This document shows positions 50,399-57,169 of a stretch of 64,000 nt of DNA, in pieces (the stretch's first letter is position 1; each line of letters opens with the position of its first letter). Origin of the DNA: WHSW01 sp963749365. Its GTDB lineage: Bacteria > Actinomycetota > Thermoleophilia > Solirubrobacterales > 70-9. The notes below the pieces were generated by a model that worked only from the letters and a program-made list of their open reading frames with translations, did not search any database and was not told the DNA's origin. The position numbers were made by a program, and so were the translations under genes. The stretch covers positions 1,178,001 to 1,242,000 of the forward strand of contig CAVVME010000003.1 in assembly GCA_963749365.1 (NCBI GenBank), written 5' to 3'.

Positions 50399-51502
50399 TC
50401 AGGCGACTTCGCGCAGCTTCTGCGCCTCAGCCAGTGACTGGAGCTTCTTCAGCGACTGATTCTCGATCTGACGGATGCGCTCGCGGGTGACGTTGAACGT
50501 GCGCCCGACCTCGTCCAGGGTGCGGGGGTGCTCGCCGCCGAGCCCGTAGCGGAGCTCGAGCACCCGGCGCTCGCGGTAGGAGAGGTTCTCCAGCGCCTCG
50601 CGCAGCGCCTCCTTGGTCAGCAGGTCGGCGGCGCGCTCGAACGGCGACTCGGCCTTCTCGTCGGCGATGAACTGGCCGAACTCCGACTCCTCCTCGTCGC
50701 CGACCGGCTTCTCGAGCGAGACCGGCGCCTGCGCCGAGCGCTTGATCTGATCGACCTCCTCGGGATCGATCCCGGTCACCTCGGCAATCTCGTCGGGGGT
50801 GGGCTCGCGGCCGAGCTCGGTGACCAGCTTGCGCTCCGCGCGGCCGATCTTGTTCAGCTTCTCGACCACGTGCACGGGGATCCGGATCGTCCGCGCCTTG
50901 TCGGCGAGCGCGCGGGCGATCGCCTGGCGGATCCACCAGGTCGCGTAGGTGGAGAACTTGAAGCCCTTGCGATAGTCGAACTTCTCGGCCGCGCGGACCA
51001 GGCCCAGCGTGCCCTCCTGGATCAGGTCGAGGAACGGCAGGCCCTGGTTGCGGTAGTTCTTGGCGATCGAGACGACAAGCCGCAGGTTGGACTCGACCAT
51101 CTTCTGCTTCGCGTCGAGGTCGCCGCGCTCGATCCGCTTCGCCAGGTCGACCTCCTCCTGGGCGGTCAGCAGGCGGACCTTGCCGATGTCCTTGAGGAAG
51201 AGCTGAAGCGAGTCAGTGGTCATGTCCGGCTTCAGGTCGAGCGCCGTCTTCTGCCGGCGCTTGCCCCGCTTCGGCTCCGCCCGCTCGGACTCGGGGGAGG
51301 ACTTCTGGGCCGGGTCCACGTCGTCGACCATCTCGACGCCCTGACCCTCGAGGTAGGTGTAGAGCTCCTCGATGTCGGACTCGTCGACGTCGACCTCGGA
51401 GAGGGCCTGCGCGACCTCGCCGTAGGCGACGACGCCCTCGGACTGGCCCTTAACGACGAGGTTCTTGACTTCCTCGAGCTCCTGAAGCTCTGTGATCAGC
51501 AT
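50399..51502 (-). CDS. rpoD: Primary RNA polymerase sigma factor (RpoD/SigA)
   Basis: 367 residues. An N-terminal region 1.1-like segment (1-60) and then region 1.2, DSLQLFLKDIGKVRLLTAQEEVDLAKRIE. Region 2 has NLRLVVSIAKNYRNQGLPFLDLIQEGTLGL and the -10-reading FKFSTYATWWIRQAI. Region 3 follows, and region 4.2 ends with TLDEVGRTFNVTRERIRQIE, the -35 reader. This is the housekeeping type. ATG 51502 follows GGAAGG by about 13 nt. A strong TTGACT-17-TACGAT promoter 150 nt upstream gives a long leader. Confidence 0.95.
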   Translation of the reverse strand: MLITELQELEEVKNLVVKGQSEGVVAYGEVAQALSEVDVDESDIEELYTYLEGQGVEMVDDVDPAQKSSPESERAEPKRGKRRQKTALDLKPDMTTDSLQLFLKDIGKVRLLTAQEEVDLAKRIERGDLDAKQKMVESNLRLVVSIAKNYRNQGLPFLDLIQEGTLGLVRAAEKFDYRKGFKFSTYATWWIRQAIARALADKARTIRIPVHVVEKLNKIGRAERKLVTELGREPTPDEIAEVTGIDPEEVDQIKRSAQAPVSLEKPVGDEEESEFGQFIADEKAESPFERAADLLTKEALREALENLSYRERRVLELRYGLGGEHPRTLDEVGRTFNVTRERIRQIENQSLKKLQSLAEAQKLREVA

Positions 51503-51831
51503 CGGTTGGGTCCGTTTCCTTCCTGTCTTGGTCCTATCGGGCGGGAGGGCGGGTTTCGGAAGCGCTCAGATCCCAGGGTCGCTTCGTTGACGACCGAGCG
51601 CCCGCGACCCCCGCCGACAAGTCCCGTGCTCGCCGCAGCGAAGCTCATACGCGTGTTCGAATCGTAGTCACTATATTTTCTGAAGTCAAGGTTTGGTCCG
51701 GTATTTGCGGGGGATTTGCGGTTCGGGCACAGTCGCTGAAACGCGGCTCGCGAACCTCGAACACCGAGGCGACGCCGGTGTTACGCGCCCCGCAACGCGC
51801 CCGTCCGCCGATCGCGCTGGAATTAGGTGCG
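51503..51831. other. Gap holding the rpoD leader and promoter
   Basis: About 330 nt without a gene. The left half (51503-51654) is the predicted rpoD 5' leader. The middle (51661-51689) is the rpoD promoter. The right part (51700-51831) is unusually A+T-containing near 51690-51720 with a GGTATTTGCGGGGGATTTGCGG direct repeat of ATTTGCGG. No RNA gene or further coding sequence is recognised. Confidence 0.6.
51661..51689 (-). promoter_or_regulatory. rpoD promoter
   Basis: On the minus strand TTGACT (51684-51689), exact 17-nt spacer that is A+T-rich (TCAGAAAATATAGTGAC), then TACGAT (51661-51666). Predicted start about 51654, leaving a leader near 150 nt before ATG 51502. One of the strongest promoter matches in the window. 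Confidence 0.7.
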
Positions 51832-52227
51832 ATGGGCGAGGGCGACCAAGGCGAGATCGGTCCCGAGCAGGGGGGCGTGTTCGGAAACCTGCCCCGGTCC
51901 CGGCCCGGGACCCGGAGCCCGCGGCGCGAGAGCCCCTCGCGGCGCCGCCCCGGGGCCGCAGGCGAGTCGCCGCCCGAACCAAGCCCCGAGCCACCGCCCG
52001 AGCCCGCTGCGCAGCCCGAGGCCGAGCCCACGCCGCCGCCCGTGCACGCCGAGGCAGCCGGGGACGAGGGCGAGCCGGATCGCGACGCCGAAGCGGATCG
52101 AGAGGGCAACGGGCTCGAGGAGCTCGCCTGGGCCGGCGTCGCCGCGGCCGCCGAGGCGGCGACGATCGGGGTGCGGCTGGCGAGCCGAGCGATGGAGGCC
52201 CTGCGGGACTCCGTCGAGCGGCGGTGA
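51832..52227 (+). CDS. Hypothetical disordered protein with C-terminal helix
   Basis: 131 residues. Residues 1-90 are Pro/Glu/Arg-rich (repeats of PEPxPEPPPEP) and surely disordered. Residues 95-131 make an amphipathic helix (LEELAWAGVAAAAEAATIGVRL). Starts at ATG 51832, just after TTAGGT. The stop overlaps the yihY start as GTGA, which suggests coupling and a role with that membrane protein. No homologue recognised. The Pro-rich part may be a scaffold or linker. Moderate confidence that it is translated. Confidence 0.5.
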   Translation: MGEGDQGEIGPEQGGVFGNLPRSRPGTRSPRRESPSRRRPGAAGESPPEPSPEPPPEPAAQPEAEPTPPPVHAEAAGDEGEPDRDAEADREGNGLEELAWAGVAAAAEAATIGVRLASRAMEALRDSVERR

Positions 52228-53093
52228 TCATCCGCTATCTGCGCGTCTTCTGGGAGCGCGCCTACCGCGAGAACATCACCGGGATGGCCGCGATGGTCGC
52301 CTACAACCTGGCCCTGGCACTGTTCCCGTTCGCCCTGCTCGTCCTCTTCATCTTCGGCCAGGTGATCGATAACGCCGAGATCCGCGAGAGCGTGATCCGC
52401 GACCTGCAGAGCGTCTTCCCCGCCGCCGAGCAGAGCTCGCTGACGAGCGTCGTCGACCGGATCCGCGCCAGCTCGACCACGATCGGGGTCGTCGCCGCTA
52501 TCGGCGCGATCTGGATCGGCGCCTCGTTCTGGGGCGCGATGGACACCGCCTTCTGTCGCATCTATCACGTCGAGTGCCGGGGCTGGGTCGAGCAGAAGCG
52601 CTTCGCGCTCGTGATGCTCGTCGTCGTGATCCTGTTCCTCGCCGCCAGCGTCGTCATCCCGGTCGCCGAGGGGCTGCTCGCCTCGCGCGCCGACGACCTC
52701 CCGTTCGGGCTCGATCAGGTCGGAGCGCTGCGCGCCTTCGTCGTCCTGCTGGCGGCGATGACGATCACCTTCGCGGTCTGCTCACTGATCTACTACTTCG
52801 TCCCCAAGGGCCACGTGCCGTGGCCGGGGGTGTGGCCGGGGGCGCTGTTCGTCACCCTGACGACCGCGATCGGCAACGCGGCGTTCCCGGTCTATCTGAC
52901 CCAGTCCAACGTCGATCAGCTCGGCGGCGCGCTTGGCTTCATCCTCGTCGCGCTGATCTGGTTCTACCTCGTCGCGCTCGCGCTGCTCGCGGGCGCGGTG
53001 ATCAACGCGCTCCGCTACGAGCTTCACGACACCGGCAGCGTCGAGGAGGAGCGGGCGCGGACGTTCGCCGAGGAGCTCGAGGCGCAGGGCTAG
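52224..53093 (+). CDS. YihY/BrkB-family inner-membrane protein
   Basis: 289 residues. Six hydrophobic segments with family motifs: YRENITGMAAMVAYNLALALFPFALLVLF near the start, WIGASFWGAMDTAFCRIYHVECR, FVPKGHVPWPGVWPGALFVT, then LGFILVALIWFYLVALALLAGAVINA near the end. Function of YihY proteins remains unclear; the old RNase BN assignment is wrong. GTG 52224 overlaps the stop of the disordered protein gene. C-terminal cytosolic tail is acidic. The upstream in-frame extension belongs to another frame of the preceding gene. Confidence 0.9.
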   Translation: MIIRYLRVFWERAYRENITGMAAMVAYNLALALFPFALLVLFIFGQVIDNAEIRESVIRDLQSVFPAAEQSSLTSVVDRIRASSTTIGVVAAIGAIWIGASFWGAMDTAFCRIYHVECRGWVEQKRFALVMLVVVILFLAASVVIPVAEGLLASRADDLPFGLDQVGALRAFVVLLAAMTITFAVCSLIYYFVPKGHVPWPGVWPGALFVTLTTAIGNAAFPVYLTQSNVDQLGGALGFILVALIWFYLVALALLAGAVINALRYELHDTGSVEEERARTFAEELEAQG

Positions 53094-53127
53094 ATCGGTG
53101 ATTCGACGACGTCACGCACGCGGATGA

Positions 53128-54141
53128 TCAGTCGTAGAGGCCCCCGGTCACCTCGCGCAGCTTCGCCTGGTCGTGGCGGGCGCTGACCGTGCGCACCGTT
53201 CCCGAACGCGATCGCATCACCAGCGACTCGGTCGACGCCTTGCCGCCCCGGTAACGCACCCCCTGCAGCAGGTCGCCGTCGGTGACCCCGGTGGCGGCGA
53301 AGAAGACGTCCTCGCCGGCGACCAGGGCGTCGGCGTCGAGGGTTCGCTCGAGGTCGTAGCCGGCGTCGAGCGCGGTCTGGCGCTCGTCGTCGTCGCGGGG
53401 CCAGAGCTTCGCCAGCAGCTGGCCACCGAGGCACTTGATCGCCGCCGCGGAGATCACGCCCTCCGGCGTCCCTCCGACCCCCCACAGCAGGTCTACCCCG
53501 CCCTCGCCGGTGACCGCGAACAGGGCCGCCGAGACGTCGCCGTCGGAGATGAACCGGATCCTCGCCCCGGCCTCGCGGATCGCAGCCACGCCCTGCTCAT
53601 GGCGAGGGCGGTCGAGGATGATGATCGTCACGTCGCCGACCGGCTTTCCCTTGCGCTCGGCGACCCTCGCGATCACCTCGGGCAGCGGGTCATCGAGGCT
53701 GAGCACGTCGGCGACCTCGGGCCCACCGGCGATCTTCTCCATGTAGACGCACGGGCCCGGGTCGAACATCGTCCCGCGCTCTGAGAGCGCGATCACCGCC
53801 AGCGCCGAGGGCATGCCGCGGGCGGTCAGCGTCGTGCCCTCGAGCGGGTCGACCGCGATATCGACCTGGGGCGGGCTGCCATCGCCGATCGATTCGCCGT
53901 TGAAGAGCATCGGCGCCTCGTCCTTCTCGCCCTCGCCGATCACCACCAGGCCGTCCATCGGCACGGTGTCGAGCAGCAGACGCATCGCGTCGACGGCGGC
54001 CCCATCGGCGGACTCCTTCTCGCCCCGCCCGACCCAGCGCGCGGCGGCCAGGGCCGCCGCCTCGGTGACCCGGACCAGCTCGAGAGCCAGGTTGCGGTCG
54101 GGCTTGGCGCCGGAGCGCTGGTCCTGCGAGATCACGCCCAC
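53128..54141 (-). CDS. glpX: Class II fructose-1,6-bisphosphatase
   Basis: 337 residues. GlpX features are RVTEAAALAAARWVGRGEKESADGAAVDAMR near 24-54, the metal-binding IGEGEKDEAPML near 68-79, DPLEGTT near 98-104 and GVGGTPEGVISAAAIKCLGG near 222-241. It hydrolyses fructose-1,6-bisphosphate for gluconeogenesis, needed when growing on acids via the mutase pathway in this window; in actinobacteria it is usually the only FBPase. GTG 54141 has TAGCCT (54148-54153) 6 nt upstream. Monocistronic. Confidence 0.96.
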   Translation of the reverse strand: MGVISQDQRSGAKPDRNLALELVRVTEAAALAAARWVGRGEKESADGAAVDAMRLLLDTVPMDGLVVIGEGEKDEAPMLFNGESIGDGSPPQVDIAVDPLEGTTLTARGMPSALAVIALSERGTMFDPGPCVYMEKIAGGPEVADVLSLDDPLPEVIARVAERKGKPVGDVTIIILDRPRHEQGVAAIREAGARIRFISDGDVSAALFAVTGEGGVDLLWGVGGTPEGVISAAAIKCLGGQLLAKLWPRDDDERQTALDAGYDLERTLDADALVAGEDVFFAATGVTDGDLLQGVRYRGGKASTESLVMRSRSGTVRTVSARHDQAKLREVTGGLYD

Positions 54142-54173
54142 GCGGGCAGGCTACCCGGCGCGGCCGGGGCGGG

Positions 54174-54674
54174 TCAGACGGTCCCCGGCGCCTTGCGGGT
54201 CTTGCGCGGGCCGCTCTCGATCGAGCGGGTGAAGCCGGTGGCGGCGATCGTGATCGCCGACAGCAGGGCGACCCAGTAGCCGTAGTCGAGGCCGGTGCCG
54301 AACTCCTGTCCCTGATCCGGGGCCGGCCTGTCGATGACCCCGTTGTAGAGGATCAGTACCGCGGCGGCGAACCCGACCACCATCGTCATCTCCCCCGGCG
54401 CCCACGAGAGCCGGTGGCCGCGGACGAGGATGTAGGCGAGGATCAGCGGGGCGAGCGCCGCCGCGAGCAGCAGCCAGCGCAGGATCGGGAAGGTCTCGAA
54501 GCCGGTGCAGCTGAACTCGCCCTCGCCGCACAGCCAGGCCTGCTGCTCGACCCGGGTCTCGGTGTCCGTGAGCGTGTACCAGGGCAGGAAGAGGATGCTG
54601 ATCACGAGCAGGATCGAGGCCGCCCCGCCGATCAGGACCCTGGTCCGGTTGAGCCGGGAGAAGTCCATCTCCAT
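54174..54674 (-). CDS. Small integral membrane protein
   Basis: 166 residues with four hydrophobic helices (about 13-33, 66-85, 92-110, 133-152). Between helices 1 and 2 lies an outside loop with two Cys (WLCGEGEFSC) that may form a disulfide. A final basic tail ends RKTRKAPGTV. No family recognised. ATG 54674, with TAGGCT (54684-54689) 9 nt upstream, the mirror of the TAGGCT used by the divergent LLM gene. It precedes glpX in the same direction by 32 nt, but glpX has its own box. Confidence 0.75.
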   Translation of the reverse strand: MEMDFSRLNRTRVLIGGAASILLVISILFLPWYTLTDTETRVEQQAWLCGEGEFSCTGFETFPILRWLLLAAALAPLILAYILVRGHRLSWAPGEMTMVVGFAAAVLILYNGVIDRPAPDQGQEFGTGLDYGYWVALLSAITIAATGFTRSIESGPRKTRKAPGTV

Positions 54675-54715
54675 CCGGGCGCGAGCCTATCCGACCGTTA
54701 GGCTGCGCCGCACCC

Positions 54716-55666
54716 GTGACCGCCGCCTCCGCACCCCCCCGTTGGGGGCTGACGCTGCCGTTCGCCGGCCTGCCGCTGCACCACCACGAGGATCTGGTCC
54801 GGCGCGCCGAGACGGCCGGCTACACGGACCTGTGGAGCGGCGAGACCAACGGTCCGGACGGGTTCACGCCGCTGGCGTTGGCCGCCGCGTGGACCGACGA
54901 GGTCAGGCTCGGGACCGGCGTCGTCGGCGTCTTTCAGCGCGGCCCGGCGCTGCTCGCCCAGCAGGCCGCGGCGCTCGCCGACGCCAGCGGGGGGCGGTTC
55001 GCGCTCGGGATCGGGGCCTCCTCGGACCGGATCGTCGAGGGCTGGAACCGGATCGCGTTCGAGCGCCCGCTGAGCAGGGTCTCCGAGACGGTCGATTTCC
55101 TGCGTTCGGCGCTGGCGGGCGAGCGGACCGAGACCGGGTTCAAGCTCGAGCGGGCGCCGGCCGAGCCGGTCCCAATCGTGCTCGCCGCGCTGCGCGGCAA
55201 GATGCTCGAGCTCGCGGTGGCGAAGGGCGACGGGGCGATGTCGAACTTCCTCCCGCTCGCGGGTCTGGCCAAGGTGCGCGAGGCGCTCGCCGGCGCGCCG
55301 CCGGGCTTCGAGCTCCTCTGCCGGCTCTTCTGCCTCGCCGGCGAGCGCGATCAGGTCGAGCCGCTGGCCCGGTTCATGTTCTCCAGCTACGTCACCGTCC
55401 CCGTCTACGCCGCCTTCTTCCGCTGGCTGGGCCACGGCGACGCGATCGCGCCGATGTGCGAGGCCTGGGAGGCACGAGATCGTGCTCGCGCCGCCGAGCT
55501 GGCGCCCTGGGAGCTGATCGAGCAGACCTTCGTCCTCGGCTCGGCCGAGCAGATGCGCGAGCGGGTCGCCGAGTTCGTCGCCGGCGGGATCACGCTGCCG
55601 GTCCTGACCCCGATCGCGGCCCCGGACCGACTCGGTGAGCTGGTCGATGCCTTGGCGCCGCGCTGA
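54716..55666 (+). CDS. LLM-class F420-dependent oxidoreductase
   Basis: 316 residues of the bacterial luciferase-like TIM barrel: WGLTLPFAGLPLHHHEDLVRRAETAGYTDLWSGE near 10-43, VRLGTGVVGVFQRGPALLAQQAAALADASGGRFALGIGASS near 63-103, and a C-terminal SAEQMRERVAEFVAGGI. The actinobacterial context points to coenzyme F420 rather than FMN. Oxidises or reduces an unknown alcohol, aldehyde or imine. GTG 54716 lies 11 nt after TAGGCT (54699-54704). Other F420 genes are not in the window. Confidence 0.88.
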   Translation: MTAASAPPRWGLTLPFAGLPLHHHEDLVRRAETAGYTDLWSGETNGPDGFTPLALAAAWTDEVRLGTGVVGVFQRGPALLAQQAAALADASGGRFALGIGASSDRIVEGWNRIAFERPLSRVSETVDFLRSALAGERTETGFKLERAPAEPVPIVLAALRGKMLELAVAKGDGAMSNFLPLAGLAKVREALAGAPPGFELLCRLFCLAGERDQVEPLARFMFSSYVTVPVYAAFFRWLGHGDAIAPMCEAWEARDRARAAELAPWELIEQTFVLGSAEQMRERVAEFVAGGITLPVLTPIAAPDRLGELVDALAPR

Positions 55667-55681
55667 GCGGCGAGCCGCGAC

Positions 55682-56566
55682 TCAGTCGGTGCCCTCGTAC
55701 TCGGGATCGACCCAGACGCGCTTTCGCCACGGCGGGGTGACGGCGAAGTCGAGCTCGGGATCGGCGGCGGCGATCGGCTCGAGCGCGACGAGGTCGATCC
55801 GCCGCGGTGGTGTGATCCGGTCGAACTCGGCCGGCTCAACGGTCCCCGCGTGACTGCCGCCGGCGACCCGGTAGCCGGCGCGGCGGAGCGCGACCCAGCC
55901 GGGCCCGTAGCCGTGGTGGCTGCTGGCGCGCACCGAAACGGCGCCGTCGGGGCCGATCCGGAACTGGAGCGACTCCCAATCGTCGGGGTGATAGGTCGGG
56001 GCGCCGAGCGCCCGCGAGGCCTCGCGGATCAGCCCCCGCAGCGGGCTCGAGCCCTCGCCGGTGGCGCTGCCGGGGTAGTAGAGCCAGAACTGCAGATAGA
56101 GGTTTCCGGAGCGCACGCCCGAGCAGAGCGCCCCCGGGGTCTCGCTGCCGGGCCGGCAGTCGACCACGTGCGTGAACAGCGTCGCCCGCTCGCCCGTGGC
56201 CGAGCGCGCCACCCGGAGCTTGTCGGCGGCTTCCGCACAGGCGTCCTCGCGGCAGCTGCGGTAGTCGACGGGCAGCGCCCGCATCCCGGGCTCGTAGCGG
56301 ATCTGCGGCACGCGCTCGGCGACCATCGCCCCGATCTCGTCCCCGTAGGCGGCGCCGAGCGCGGTCGGGGCTGGAGCAGCGCAGGCATCGGTGAGCTCGA
56401 TCGCGCAGGCGATCCGGGTGCCGATAGCGTGCGCCAGCGCGGTGCCCGGCAGGGCGAGACCGGTGAGCGCCCCGAACGCCGCGACCGTGGCCGAGACGAC
56501 GAGCACGAGCCCGATCCACTCGACGGTGCTCTGGCCGCGCTCGCCCGTTCTCGCTCGTGTTCGCAC
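55682..56566 (-). CDS. Pilin-like leader fused to VPS62-like domain, exported protein
   Basis: 294 residues. N-terminus RTGERGQSTVEWIGLVLVV has the G-x4-E class III (Flp/TadE-type) leader with the hydrophobic helix starting after Ser-Thr-Val-Glu. After this single helix, a soluble domain with paired Cys follows. It includes TYHPDDWESLQFRIGPDGAVSVRASSHHG near 207-235, which resembles VPS62-related beta domains. GTG 56566 has TAGCTT (56573-56578) 6 nt upstream. A prepilin-type start on a globular domain is unusual; a pilus-linked adhesin or cell-surface protein is one reading. Confidence 0.65.
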   Translation of the reverse strand: MRTRARTGERGQSTVEWIGLVLVVSATVAAFGALTGLALPGTALAHAIGTRIACAIELTDACAAPAPTALGAAYGDEIGAMVAERVPQIRYEPGMRALPVDYRSCREDACAEAADKLRVARSATGERATLFTHVVDCRPGSETPGALCSGVRSGNLYLQFWLYYPGSATGEGSSPLRGLIREASRALGAPTYHPDDWESLQFRIGPDGAVSVRASSHHGYGPGWVALRRAGYRVAGGSHAGTVEPAEFDRITPPRRIDLVALEPIAAADPELDFAVTPPWRKRVWVDPEYEGTD

Positions 56567-56652
56567 CGGCCGAAGCTAGGTGCGCGCGGTCGACCTGTGC
56601 CGCGCACCCTGTGTCGAGTCGGCGCCAACTGCGAGCCGATAGGGTCGCCTCG

Positions 56653-56919
56653 ATGACCGGCCGCGAGCCACCCGAGGGAGCGCCGCGCAGGGAGGGGCGC
56701 GGCCTTCGCTTCTGGGTCCTCGTCGTGGCGGTGGTCCTGCTCCTGATCATCGTGCTTCAGAACGGGCAGGAGGTGGAGATCAAGCTCCTCTTCATCGAGA
56801 CGACGGCGCCGCTGATCATCGCGCTCGTGATCGCCGGAGCGCTCGGGACGCTGATCGGCTGGGCGTGGCCGCAGATGCGCCGCGGCCGGCGCGCCGAGCG
56901 CGCGACCGAGAAGCGGTAG
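56653..56919 (+). CDS. LapA-domain (DUF1049) small membrane protein
   Basis: 88 residues. Basic, Pro-rich N-terminus, then two helices (LRFWVLVVAVVLLLIIVLQNGQEVEIKLLF and APLIIALVIAGALGTLIGW) separated by a short outer loop, and a basic tail RRGRRAERATEKR. The QN-x-x-x-V-x-x-x-L pattern after helix 1 is the LapA signature. Such proteins take part in lipopolysaccharide assembly in Gram-negatives; the role in actinobacteria is unknown. ATG 56653 lies 7 nt after TAGGGT (56640-56645). Confidence 0.85.
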   Translation: MTGREPPEGAPRREGRGLRFWVLVVAVVLLLIIVLQNGQEVEIKLLFIETTAPLIIALVIAGALGTLIGWAWPQMRRGRRAERATEKR

Positions 56920-56929
56920 AGCGCCTGGC

Positions 56930-57070
56930 TCAGCTCAGCTTCGAGATCACGGCCAGCAGCAGCGGGTGACCCCGGCGGGCCTGCCGGGACCCGCGGGACG
57001 CGGGCGGGGTGCGCCGGGCGGGGGGCCGCTGCGATCGGGACGTGAACAGGGGTGTCATTGCCTTGACCAT
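56930..57070 (-). CDS. Possible 46-residue basic protein
   Basis: ATG 57070 opens a 46-codon frame, M-V-K-A-M-T-P-L then an Arg/Pro/Ser-rich stretch, ending HPLLLAVISKLS. TACGGT (57077-57082) lies 6 nt upstream, the same start signature as neighbouring genes, and there is no competing gene on either strand in 56920-57165. High Arg content is also what random high-GC frames give, so the call rests mainly on the box. Confidence 0.35.
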   Translation of the reverse strand: MVKAMTPLFTSRSQRPPARRTPPASRGSRQARRGHPLLLAVISKLS

Positions 57071-57169
57071 GGCGCGACCGTACTCGCGAGGAACGCGAAA
57101 AGCACCGGGTGAACACCTAGTTCCTATCGCCACCGGCCCCCCTTGCCGCCGCGGGCGCGGTCTGCAAGG

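Noticed and set aside
57121..57169. A separate small gene or RNA before the LuxR regulator
   Set aside because: Only 50 nt, no hairpin or box that stands out; it is more likely the LuxR 5' region.
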